20,799 nt of DNA. Origin: UBA6065 sp038063975 (GTDB taxonomy: Bacteria; Patescibacteriota; Minisyncoccia; Phycocordibacterales; UBA6065). Of the stretch, positions 1 through 7,064 are shown one piece after another. The stretch covers positions 1 to 20,799 of the forward strand of contig JBBTTY010000034.1 of assembly GCA_038063975.1 (NCBI GenBank), in the 5' to 3' direction. A program made the translations under genes and the position numbers. Position 1 is the first letter of the stretch; the number at the start of each line of letters is the position of its first letter. The notes beneath the pieces were generated by a model. That model was not told the DNA's origin and ran no database searches. It worked only from the letters and a program-made list of their open reading frames with translations.

Positions 1-55
1 GGCAAAAACCGCGGGAGACAGTATCTGGTGGGTAGTTTTAGTGGGGCGCTATCCT

Positions 56-1272
56 TCAGGGCGCACATCTTGTCATGCAAATGGCCAGATTGTTCCCTGA
101 AACCGTGGCGCCTCATAGAGGTTCACTCTAAAACAAATAAAAAAGGAGGACCGCATCGAGCGATCGATGTGAGAAAAGTTAACTATATGCTGGAATATCC
201 GAGTATCTTCAGGTACTTCGCAAGAAGTGAAAATCTTGAAGTGCGGACGATCAGCAGGAAACTACAGTATCTGAAGGAGGTACAAAATGAAAAAATTGAA
301 AAAGAAATACCGACCAAAAGTCAAAAAACCCCGACCCTTATACGATCAATACCTAACAGGTGATTTAAACAGGGCCGCTTTGTTGGCAGGCAGAGCGATG
401 ATTTTATATCCATAGTGGATGACGATAGAGGCCAGAAAAATATACGAAAATATTATATCTGTCCCTATCATTACCCATCAAGATGATCAAATATGATTTT
501 TTCTTCGAGGTGATCCATGATCGCCTCTTCCTTCAGGTATTGTAGATCCCCAGAGACTACACGTTAACCATCCGCATAAGCGGATGATGATATAGTCCGA
601 TCTTCATGGCGACATGAAGCTTACTATTAAAGTAAGAACCCAATGAATACAAAAGAAATTCAAGAGTACAAAAAGACTCTGAAACTTAACGATATTCAAC
701 GTTCCGTTCTCGTAGGCACAATGCTCGGCGATGGTCATTTGGAGACTCAAGATAAGGGTAAAACTTATCGTCTCAAAATCGAGCATCAACTCTTGCAAAA
801 GGACTACACTGAATGGCTCTACAGCCATTTCAAAGAATGGGTGCGAAGTGGAATCTATTCCAAAGTAAAATCTGCGGGCAAAGAATACGTCGGATTTACG
901 ACTTATTCTCATGGCGCATTCAGATTTTATGCCCAGCAATTCTATGTGGGCAAGAAAAAGATAATTCCAAAGATAATCAGCAAGTTGATCGATCCGTTAA
1001 GCCTCGCAATCTGGTTTATGGATGATGGCTCGTGGAAATCAAATACACACAAGACTTTCATCATTCATACGCTTGGATTTACAAAGCCGGATCTTGAACT
1101 AGTTCAGAAAGTGCTCAAGGATAAATTTAATCTTGAGACGAGCCTTCATCGGCAGAAAGAAAAGTATTGGAGATTGTACATAGTTTCAAAATCCGCAAAA
1201 GATTTTGAAAATCTGATCAATCCCTATACCTCTCTTATTGACTCGATGAAAGCAAAAATGGGTAACAGAATG
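56..1272 (+). mobile_element. Group I intron 1 (site about L2262) with endonuclease gene
   Basis: Self-splicing group I intron of about 1217 nt. The boundaries follow from exon continuity: the 5' exon ends in T55 and the intron ends in G1272, the expected terminal G. The catalytic core is visible: P7 strands GACTA (555-559) and TAGTC (593-597), a P8 hairpin ATCCGC-ATAA-GCGGAT (570-585), and a P9 hairpin CTTCATG with a GCGA tetraloop (602-619) followed by a second small hairpin (620-636). Another GNRA hairpin, CATCGA-GCGA-TCGATG, lies at 154-169. The endonuclease gene sits 3' of P9. P1 and the internal guide were not assigned with confidence. The 5' half is longer than a minimal core needs and contains a short ORF with a strong ribosome-binding site. 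Confidence 0.9.
287..415 (+). CDS. Possible 42-aa basic peptide inside intron 1
   Basis: A short open frame of 42 codons starts at an ATG placed five bases after a perfect AAGGAGGT (274-281). This is the strongest Shine-Dalgarno site seen in the window, where most genes have none. The product is very basic at its N-terminus (MKKLKKKYRPK) and has a short hydrophobic alanine/leucine-rich C-terminus. I do not recognise the family. It overlaps another open frame in a different register. The Shine-Dalgarno bases also lie in a sequence (CTGAAGG, 271-277) that could pair with CTTCAG segments near 53, 214 and 531, so the GGAGG may be a structural part of the intron rather than a translation signal. 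Treat as unproven. Confidence 0.3.
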   Translation: MKKLKKKYRPKVKKPRPLYDQYLTGDLNRAALLAGRAMILYP

Positions 1273-1284
1273 CCTAAAAAGTAA
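643..1284 (+). CDS. LAGLIDADG homing endonuclease of intron 1
   Basis: 213-aa intron-encoded homing endonuclease, expected to cut intron-less 23S rRNA genes and so drive intron copying; some relatives also help splicing. Two LAGLIDADG helices are visible: LVGTMLGDG near residues 24-32, and LAIWFMDDG near 121-129, each ending in the acidic residue used for metal binding. The two motifs in one chain and the length fit a single-chain, two-repeat enzyme. The ATG follows the P9 hairpins directly, with no Shine-Dalgarno site. The reading frame runs through the 3' splice site: the last codons (Pro-Lys-Lys-stop) come from 23S exon bases 1273-1284, so the full-length protein can be made only from unspliced RNA. 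Confidence 0.92.
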   Translation: MNTKEIQEYKKTLKLNDIQRSVLVGTMLGDGHLETQDKGKTYRLKIEHQLLQKDYTEWLYSHFKEWVRSGIYSKVKSAGKEYVGFTTYSHGAFRFYAQQFYVGKKKIIPKIISKLIDPLSLAIWFMDDGSWKSNTHKTFIIHTLGFTKPDLELVQKVLKDKFNLETSLHRQKEKYWRLYIVSKSAKDFENLINPYTSLIDSMKAKMGNRMPKK

Positions 1285-1517
1285 CGGAGGAGCCTATCAA
1301 GGTAAGTTAGCCGCGAATGGAAACCGTGGCGATAGTGTATGGGCATAAACTTGCTTAACTGTAAGACGTACTTGTCGAGCAGATACGAAAGTAGAGCTAA
1401 GTGAACCGACCATTCGCATTAGATGCGGCCGGAGATTATCGGACAAAAGCTACTCTAGGGATAACAGGCTAGTTCCGCCTAAGAGTTCATATCGACGGCG
1501 GAGTTCGGCACCTCGAT

Positions 1518-1865
1518 AAACAAGCCGGATGTCGAGGGTAATAAACTGGCTTATAACGGAGAAAGCCATATAATAGGCTCACTATTATAAGGTCAACACC
1601 GTGGGAAGTCTTGAAACAAAATATTGCAAAATATTGATCGTCCCGTACATCATACCCAGTATGATGTACAAGATCGGTTCAAGACCCCGTAACGACTGAA
1701 TTCTCTCTAATGTTAATAGGGAGATGAAGATGGCGGATGTAGAGGACAGACAAGTCTCTAGAAAACACCGCCATAACACGCCAGTGCTTTGTCAGGACGA
1801 TAAAGCAAAGATATAGTCTGCGCCCATAGTAATATGGGAACGTACAAGGAAATATGTATATTGTG
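1518..1865 (+). mobile_element. Group I intron 2 (site about L2504), no ORF
   Basis: A 348-nt intron without a protein gene. The 5' exon end CCTCGAT (1511-1517) pairs perfectly with an internal guide GTCGAGG (1531-1537), giving the diagnostic U-G wobble at the splice site. The intron ends in G1865, followed by the conserved exon GTCGGCTC. Near the 3' end there is a typical AAGATATAGTC stretch (3' strand of P7, about 1809-1819) and a P9 hairpin CCCATA-GTAA-TATGGG (1823-1838). A perfect 11-bp hairpin GTACATCATAC/GTATGATGTAC (1645-1669) forms a peripheral domain. The insertion lies beside A2503 in the peptidyl-transferase ring. With no endonuclease, it is a degenerate or trans-mobilised element. 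Confidence 0.9.
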
Positions 1866-1954
1866 GTCGGCTCGTCTTATCCTGGGGGTGGAGAAGCTCC
1901 CAAGGGTTTGGCTGTTCGCCAATTAAAAAGGCACGTGAGCTGGGTTCAGACCGT

Positions 1955-2261
1955 CCCATTACCAAACAGATAATTAATTTTGTCAATTTTGGTATAGGAA
2001 CAGTCTGAATCCTTCAGACATCAAGGACAGAGACACAACCAATCACGGCGGTCGCGAAGGGTAACTTTTGCGTAGCCAGTTAACTAATTTCGGTGAAACC
2101 CACGGCGCAAGTCTGGGGCAATACCGAGGGAATTTTGCTGTATATTTTACATGTAAAGGCCCGTAGAGACTACACGTTGACTATCCCCATCGCTCGCAAT
2201 TTATTTTGTCGGCGACGGATAAAGATATAGTCCATTCCCCATAGCAATATGGGAAAAGAAG
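1955..2261 (+). mobile_element. Group I intron 3 (site about L2593), no ORF
   Basis: A 307-nt intron. Exon continuity (ACCGT before, CGTGAGACAG after) places it after the base equivalent to U2593; it ends in G2261. P7 strands GACTA (2168-2172) and TAGTC (2228-2232) and a P9 hairpin CCCATA-GCAA-TATGGG (2238-2253) are visible. A long, imperfect P1 hairpin can be drawn in which exon CAGAC (1948-1952) pairs with GTCTG downstream, and ACCAAA pairs with TTTGGT; the splice-site pair then appears as U-A rather than the usual U-G, so P1 needs checking by folding. The sequence around P7 and P9 closely resembles intron 2, suggesting common ancestry. Confidence 0.88.
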
Positions 2262-2397
2262 CGTGAGACAGGTTGGTCTCCTATCTACTGCAGGCGTTGA
2301 TTCTTGAGGAGCTTTGAATTTAGTACGAGAGGACCAATTTGAACGGACCGCTGGTCTATCTGCTGTACCACCAGGTGCAACGCAGAGTAGCTATGTC

Positions 2398-2440
<43 letters not shown>

Positions 2441-2662
2441 CCAAGATTAGGAATCGTTTGAGAGCCCTAGAAGACTACTAGGTTGATAGGCTTTAGGTGT
2501 AAGCACAGTGATGTGTTCAGCCGAGAAGTACTAATTGCTCGATCTTATTAGGAAATTTAGGAATCACACCAGAGGTGTTCGAGAGGATACGTCATGGTAG
2601 CTGATTTCGAACTTTGATATATCTGTTATTACATATTTTCCAACAAAAAACAGCAAATTGAG

Positions 2663-2785
<123 letters not shown>

Positions 2786-2793
2786 TTCAATGC

Positions 2794-2830
2794 AAAAAAC
2801 ACCCAAAATATACATTTATGGTGTTTTTTT
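2794..2830 (+). terminator. Intrinsic terminator of the rRNA operon
   Basis: Stem AAAAAACACC (2794-2803) pairs with GGTGTTTTTT (2820-2829) over a 16-nt loop, with the T run forming both stem and tail. It follows the 5S gene by nine bases and separates the rRNA operon from the pilin promoter. Confidence 0.75.
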
Positions 2831-2858
2831 GTTACCAAAATGGTTATCCCCATACATA

Positions 2859-2889
2859 TTGACCATAAAAAGTAGTTTTTTGCTATAAT
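2859..2889 (+). promoter_or_regulatory. Promoter of the major pilin gene
   Basis: TTGACC (2859-2864) and an extended -10 TGCTATAAT (2881-2889) with a 19-bp spacer. It predicts a transcript start near 2896 and a leader of about 57 nt, the only clearly long leader in the window. The leader is A/T-rich and has no Shine-Dalgarno site before the ATG at 2953. Confidence 0.75.
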
Positions 2890-2952
2890 AGACAAAGCCG
2901 ATATCTATTCGGTCGTAATTATTTAGTAGTTTTAATAAAATTTAATAAAAAT

Positions 2953-3393
2953 ATGAAATCAAAAGGTTTTACACTGATCGAACTTCTCGTTGTGATTGCG
3001 ATCATCGGTATACTCTCGTCGGTTGTTTTAGCTTCTCTCAATTCTGCTCGTGGAAAGGGTGCTGATACAGCGGTAAAGGCTGGTTTAAAGCAAATTGCTG
3101 TACAAGCAGAAATTTATTATGATAGTACTGCTAATTCGTATGGAGGGGCTTCTGTTTGTAGTGTAGGAACTGAAACTGGTGTGTTTACTGAAAGTACTAT
3201 AAAAGCACAAATAGCAGAGATAAAAGTTCAACTCACAGGTACTAAATCTGTTACTTGCTTAACTGATGCAAACGGTCAAAAATTTGCTATTTCAGTTGCT
3301 GCTTTAAAAGGTGGTAGTGCTACATGGTGTGTTGATAATTCTGGTTGGAATAAGGCTGGTGCAACAATTACTGGCGGTGTCTGTGCCCCATAA
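2953..3393 (+). CDS. Type IV pilin, major-pilin-like
   Basis: 146-aa precursor of a type IV pilus subunit, exported and cleaved by a prepilin peptidase, then assembled into a surface fibre. The class III leader is short (MKSKG) with cleavage expected before FTLIELLVVIAIIGIL, including Glu at +5; the hydrophobic helix runs to about residue 28. The rest is a soluble Gly/Ser/Thr-rich domain with four cysteines (near 49, 82, 126 and 144) that could form disulfides, including the C-terminal Cys-Ala-Pro. It stands alone between its own strong promoter and a terminator, unlike the operon downstream, which fits a highly expressed main subunit. The assignment as major pilin is inference from this layout. 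Confidence 0.88.
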   Translation: MKSKGFTLIELLVVIAIIGILSSVVLASLNSARGKGADTAVKAGLKQIAVQAEIYYDSTANSYGGASVCSVGTETGVFTESTIKAQIAEIKVQLTGTKSVTCLTDANGQKFAISVAALKGGSATWCVDNSGWNKAGATITGGVCAP

Positions 3394-3422
3394 TTTTCGA
3401 TCAGTTTTTATAGTAAAAGAAG

Positions 3423-3451
3423 CCGCAATTTATCATTGCGGTTTTCTTTTT
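3423..3451 (+). terminator. Intrinsic terminator after the pilin gene
   Basis: Stem CCGCAAT (3423-3429) pairs with ATTGCGG (3435-3441) over loop TTATC, followed by TTTTCTTTTT. It isolates the pilin transcript from the minor pilin operon. Confidence 0.85.
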
Positions 3452-3460
3452 GAGTGATGT

Positions 3461-3469
3461 TGTTATAAT
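3461..3469 (+). promoter_or_regulatory. Extended -10 box of the minor pilin operon
   Basis: TGTTATAAT ends six bases before the ATG at 3476, so transcription should begin at or next to the start codon (leaderless). No Shine-Dalgarno site is possible in the remaining space. Confidence 0.7.
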
Positions 3470-3475
3470 AAGTCT

Positions 3476-3880
3476 ATGTCAAAAAGTATATTGCGAGGTT
3501 TTACGCTTATAGAAATACTTATTGTTATAAGTATTGTAGGCATATTTACAGCCGTAGTTTTTGGTTCCATTACGGCTTCTCGTTCAAAGGCGCGTGATAA
3601 TAGTCGTATAGCTGATATGAAAACTATAGAGCTGGCGTTAGCTCTTTATTATGATGTAAATAGAGAATATCCAGATGATCCATCTGTTTTAGTTGCCATC
3701 GGTCAAAAATATTTACCAGAACTACCTGTAGATCCAAAAACTCAAGAAGAATACAGTTATAATTTGGTGAGTGGTACTAATAAAACTAAATATTGTCTCG
3801 GAGCAAAAATCGAGGGTACTATTCCAAATGATTCTGTGACTTCATGTGGTCAGAGTACTCTTTATTGGGCTTCGCGCTAA
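3476..3880 (+). CDS. Type IV pilin-like / GspG-like pseudopilin
   Basis: 134-aa prepilin-like protein. The leader MSKSILRG precedes FTLIEILIVISIVGIFTAV, a class III cleavage site with Glu at +5 and the usual hydrophobic helix. The part after the helix (SKARDNSRIADMKTIELAL, then YYDVNREYP) closely follows the type II secretion GspG/PilE pattern, in which a long alpha-helix is followed by a short beta domain; two Cys (about 102 and 119) may pair. It is the first gene of a seven-gene, tightly packed cluster ending with a PilX-like gene at 6992, three bases before the prepilin peptidase. It may be a second fibre subunit or a minor pilin; the sequence does not decide this. Confidence 0.85.
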   Translation: MSKSILRGFTLIEILIVISIVGIFTAVVFGSITASRSKARDNSRIADMKTIELALALYYDVNREYPDDPSVLVAIGQKYLPELPVDPKTQEEYSYNLVSGTNKTKYCLGAKIEGTIPNDSVTSCGQSTLYWASR

Positions 3881-3883
3881 ATA

Positions 3884-4675
3884 ATGGAATATTTGATTTT
3901 TTTTACTCTATTTGTTTTTGGTCTTATCATAGGCAGTTTTCTCAATGTGGTTATATTGCGATGGAATACTGAAGCGAGTATTTCGAAAGGCCGGTCAAAG
4001 TGTTTCTCCTGTGACAGAACTTTATCATGGTATGAACTCATACCGATTTTTAGTTTTTTATTTCAGAGAGGAAAATGTCGTGAATGCAAGTCAAAAATTT
4101 CGTGGCAATATCTATTTGTAGAGCTAGCTACTGCTCTGGTTTTACCTTTTATTTTTTTAATGAATAATGGAACTTTGATTTCAAAGGTTTCCACGTTTAT
4201 TGTCACGTGTTTTTATATCGTCATATTTGTGTATGATATGCGGCATAAAATCATTCCGGATTTCTTTTCATACACCGCAGCTCTCATGGCTCTCGGTATT
4301 ATTGCCCTAGAATGGCAGTCCTCGGGTGTTTTGGATATAACGAAAGTTATCGCCGGACCGTCTCTCTTCCTCTTCTTTTATTTTTTCTGGTTTGTCTCAC
4401 GAGGTAGGTGGATGGGCCTCGGGGATGCCAAATTGGCACTCTCCATCGGCTGGCTTTTGGGATTGTGGCAGGGAATAGCGGCTATACTTCTCTCTTTTTG
4501 GATAGGCGCTAGCGTATCTCTCCTCATCATGTTGTGTCAGAGGGTTATATGGAAGAAAAAAGGCCTTGGCCTAAAAAGTGAAATACCTTTTGGACCTTTT
4601 ATTCTCATCGGTTTCTGCATCTCTTTCTTCTTTCACATAGATATCCAATCCATTCTGCTTTTTTTGGCTGTATAA
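3884..4675 (+). CDS. pilD: Prepilin peptidase / N-methyltransferase (A24 family)
   Basis: 263-aa inner-membrane aspartyl protease that removes the leader from the prepilins encoded around it, and in full-length enzymes also methylates the new N-terminus. The N-terminal cytoplasmic domain has the zinc-binding pair CFSC...CREC (about residues 42-70), typical of bifunctional enzymes. The two catalytic aspartates are present: YDMRHKIIPD (near 116) and the GxGD motif GLGDAKL (near 179). Several hydrophobic segments span the rest. Length is close to the usual 260-290. It lies three bases after the preceding pseudopilin gene, and its stop overlaps a TATAAT that may start the next gene's transcript. 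Confidence 0.95.
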   Translation: MEYLIFFTLFVFGLIIGSFLNVVILRWNTEASISKGRSKCFSCDRTLSWYELIPIFSFLFQRGKCRECKSKISWQYLFVELATALVLPFIFLMNNGTLISKVSTFIVTCFYIVIFVYDMRHKIIPDFFSYTAALMALGIIALEWQSSGVLDITKVIAGPSLFLFFYFFWFVSRGRWMGLGDAKLALSIGWLLGLWQGIAAILLSFWIGASVSLLIMLCQRVIWKKKGLGLKSEIPFGPFILIGFCISFFFHIDIQSILLFLAV

Positions 4676-4676
4676 T
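4671..4676 (+). promoter_or_regulatory. Possible internal -10 box before the GspH-like gene
   Basis: TATAAT, preceded directly by TG, overlaps the pilD stop codon and ends nine bases before the ATG at 4686. A GGAG at 4677-4680 could instead act as a weak ribosome-binding site, so the two readings compete. Confidence 0.4.
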
Positions 4677-4685
4677 GGAGAGAGT

Positions 4686-5297
4686 ATGAAAGTGACACAC
4701 GGAGACTTACATTCTTTAGGTTTTACCCTCGTTGAACTTTTGGTTTCAATCAGCATTTTTACAATCATAACCACCATAGCTGTCATGAACCACGCCCAGT
4801 TCAATTCGAGCATTCTCCTCACAAATCTAGCCTATGAAATCGGTCTCTCCATCAGGCAAGCCCAGGTCTATGGCATTACAGTCAAGCAATCTACAACCGA
4901 TTCATCAAAATTTGATTCAGGCTACGGCATTCATTTTGATTTGAGTCAAGTGGGCGGTTCGGGGACGACTTATAAACTCTTTGAAGATGTAAATGTCGGT
5001 GGTTTGGTTGATCATGTGTATAGCAATGTAACCGATGAAGATATAGAAATGTTTCGTATTCAAAAGGGTAATAGTATTTCAGGAATATATGTCAATGGAG
5101 ATGAGGCTAGTCAGCCAGTGGTTGATATTTCTTTTATTCGACCGAATCCAGAAGCATATATCATGGTTTCTGGAACTAGGTATAGCAAGGCGGAAATTTG
5201 CATAAAATCTCCTCAAGGAACAAAGAGAAAAGTTGTTGTTGAAATCAGCGGTCAAATATCGGTCGTGGCCGATAATGTGAATATTTGCAGCAATTAA
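4686..5297 (+). CDS. GspH/FimT-like minor pseudopilin
   Basis: 203-aa prepilin-like protein. A leader of about 12 residues ends in Gly before FTLVELLVSISIFTIITTIAV, with Glu at +5. After the helix, residues about 40-60 (LAYEIGLSIRQAQVYG) match the pattern of GspH/FimT pseudopilins, where this segment continues the long helix. The C-terminal half is beta-rich, including a stretch RKVVVEISGQISVV. It probably sits at the pilus tip or primes assembly with the other minor pilins encoded next to it; this role is inferred from family and context. It is four bases from the next gene. Confidence 0.85.
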   Translation: MKVTHGDLHSLGFTLVELLVSISIFTIITTIAVMNHAQFNSSILLTNLAYEIGLSIRQAQVYGITVKQSTTDSSKFDSGYGIHFDLSQVGGSGTTYKLFEDVNVGGLVDHVYSNVTDEDIEMFRIQKGNSISGIYVNGDEASQPVVDISFIRPNPEAYIMVSGTRYSKAEICIKSPQGTKRKVVVEISGQISVVADNVNICSN

Positions 5298-5301
5298 TGC
5301 C

Positions 5302-5895
5302 ATGACAAAAAAACCAAAACAAAAAAATTACGGCTTTACTCTCATAGAAGTGATGGTTTCGGTCTCCATTTTTTCCATTGTCATGCTCATCTCGACTGGC
5401 GCAGTTTTTTCTATAGTTGAGGCAAATAAAAAGAGTCATACTCTCAAATCTGTGATGACAAACCTCAATTTTGCTCTAGAGAGCATGGCTCGCGATATGC
5501 GCGTCGGCGACCGTTTTACTTGCAGTGCTTGGGGTAGTGGTCCCTTTGATTGTCAAAATGGTGGAGCAACATTTAGTTACAAGGCGAATAGAAGTATTGA
5601 TTCTAATCCGGCTTATGATCCCGCCGATCAAAATGATGCTGTTGAATACACTCTGGCAGAGAATCGAATTAGAAAAAAAGTATATAACAGTGGTAGCCCA
5701 GAGGATTTTTATATTACGGCAAAAGAAATTGTTATAGAAGATCTCACTTTTTATGTTTTGGGGACAGGATCAGTTCCAGCTGATTTGAGGCAACCAAAGG
5801 TAGTGATTACCATAAAAGGCTATGCTGGAACAGGTAACACAAAATCGCAGTTTAATATCCAAACGACTGTTTCTCAAAGATCTATAGATTCATAA
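5302..5895 (+). CDS. PilW/GspJ-like minor pseudopilin
   Basis: 197-aa prepilin-like protein. The basic leader MTKKPKQKNYG precedes FTLIEVMVSVSIFSIVML, with Glu at +5. The following helix has LNFALESMARDMRVGDRF, a pattern typical of GspJ/PilW proteins. A predicted globular domain with two cysteines (about 73 and 79) follows. Spacing to its neighbours is 4 and 11 bases, so translation is likely coupled to the operon transcript. The exact subtype is judged from the post-helix pattern only. Confidence 0.82.
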   Translation: MTKKPKQKNYGFTLIEVMVSVSIFSIVMLISTGAVFSIVEANKKSHTLKSVMTNLNFALESMARDMRVGDRFTCSAWGSGPFDCQNGGATFSYKANRSIDSNPAYDPADQNDAVEYTLAENRIRKKVYNSGSPEDFYITAKEIVIEDLTFYVLGTGSVPADLRQPKVVITIKGYAGTGNTKSQFNIQTTVSQRSIDS

Positions 5896-5906
5896 AATAA
5901 AATAGT

Positions 5907-6473
5907 ATGAATTACAAAACTAAAAAACATAAAGGGTTCACATTGGTCGAGGCGATGGTGGCTATATCTATACTCTCACTTGCTGTTACTGGTCCACTAA
6001 TAATTGCCCAAAAAGGCCTAGGTTCAGCCATATATGCCCGTGACCAAATTACGGCTTTTTATTTAGCCCAGGAAGCTGTCGAATATATACGTAATGTCAG
6101 AGATTCCAATCGTATATCTGGAGTAGAATGGTTATCACAATTTAGCGTGTGTAAAGAAAATGATTCAGTTTCTGGATCAGAAAAATGTCAAATAGATTCA
6201 CAGTACTCTGATTTTACAAACGAAAATGCAATTCTGGCCTGTCCCTCTGAAGCCTGTCCCGTGCTTTCTTTAAATACAGTAAATAATATTTACGGCTATC
6301 CTCGTATTCCTTTAAATAACTGGATTTCGACTATTTTTACTCGCACAATTACAATTGATGATAGAACAAAACCAAATCAAGAAGTCATGATATCTGTCAG
6401 CATATCATGGAAAACAAAGCTTTTTGAACCCTTGAGGGTTTTTACCATCAAAGAGTATATATTTAATTTCTAA
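5907..6473 (+). CDS. PilV/GspI-like minor pseudopilin
   Basis: 188-aa prepilin-like protein with leader MNYKTKKHKG and helix FTLVEAMVAISILSLAVTGPL; Glu is at +5. The segment TAFYLAQEAVEYIRNVRDSN just after the helix is the usual signature of PilV-type minor pilins, where it is written as LA.EA.E..R. Four cysteines are in the soluble part (near 77, 90, 112 and 118), so a disulfide-stabilised tip domain is plausible. It is three bases from the next gene. Confidence 0.82.
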   Translation: MNYKTKKHKGFTLVEAMVAISILSLAVTGPLIIAQKGLGSAIYARDQITAFYLAQEAVEYIRNVRDSNRISGVEWLSQFSVCKENDSVSGSEKCQIDSQYSDFTNENAILACPSEACPVLSLNTVNNIYGYPRIPLNNWISTIFTRTITIDDRTKPNQEVMISVSISWKTKLFEPLRVFTIKEYIFNF

Positions 6474-6476
6474 ATC

Positions 6477-6992
6477 ATGAAGCACGTTGCATACAATCAG
6501 AGAACGGACAAAAATGAAAGCCAAAATGGATTCGCTATGCTTTTTGCCGTACTCGTTTCGAGTGTTCTTTTGTCTGTAGGTTTGTCTATATTTAATTTAA
6601 CTGTAAAAGAATTGATTTTGTCTTCTTCTGGCCGTGAATCACAATTCTCCTTTTATGCCGCCGATACGGGCGCGGAATGTGCATTGTATTGGGATTTCAA
6701 AGGCACTTATATTTTTGCCACTTCGAGTGATTCAAGAATTTCCGTACCATCTAATCCTGATTGCATTGGACAGCAAATCAATATCACTTATTCAGGTCTT
6801 GATTCTACTTCTGCAACTAATCGATTTACACTAAATATTCCCAGTTATTGTTCTATTGTTACAGTGACAAAATCATCTCCTGTGGCTGGTGGTATTATCA
6901 CTACCGTTATAGATTCACGTGGATATAATACAACTTGTAATAATAGGACAAATCCAAATAGTGTAGAGAGGGCATTGAAGGTTACTTATTAA
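6477..6992 (+). CDS. PilX/GspK-like protein
   Basis: 171-aa protein with a single N-terminal hydrophobic helix (AMLFAVLVSSVLLSVGLSIF, about residues 20-40) preceded by a polar leader ending in Asn-Gly. Unlike the other prepilins here, it lacks Glu at +5 after the presumed cleavage site, as is common for GspK/PilX proteins, whose role is at the tip of the fibre. The post-helix sequence SQFSFYAADTGAECALYWD matches the ..A..AG.E..L.. pattern of PilX. It closes the minor pilin operon; the next gene starts 60-70 bases later with its own promoter-like sequence. Confidence 0.78.
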   Translation: MKHVAYNQRTDKNESQNGFAMLFAVLVSSVLLSVGLSIFNLTVKELILSSSGRESQFSFYAADTGAECALYWDFKGTYIFATSSDSRISVPSNPDCIGQQINITYSGLDSTSATNRFTLNIPSYCSIVTVTKSSPVAGGIITTVIDSRGYNTTCNNRTNPNSVERALKVTY

Positions 6993-7045
6993 AGAGAACT
7001 TTATATATGTTACTTTCCCTAAAAGCTTCATTTTTCGGCCTTTTC

Positions 7046-7054
7046 TGGTAGTAT
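7046..7054 (+). promoter_or_regulatory. Probable extended -10 box of lepA
   Basis: TGGTAGTAT ends ten bases before the ATG at 7065. It overlaps an earlier in-frame ATG (7053), which argues against that earlier codon as the start. Confidence 0.45.
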
Positions 7055-7064
7055 GTCCGTATAT

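Noticed and set aside
28..363. A 111-codon frame across the 23S exon/intron 1 boundary
   Set aside because: It begins in conserved rRNA sequence and crosses the 5' splice site; the sequence is explained by rRNA and intron structure. Only the shorter ORF at 287-415 has an independent start signal.
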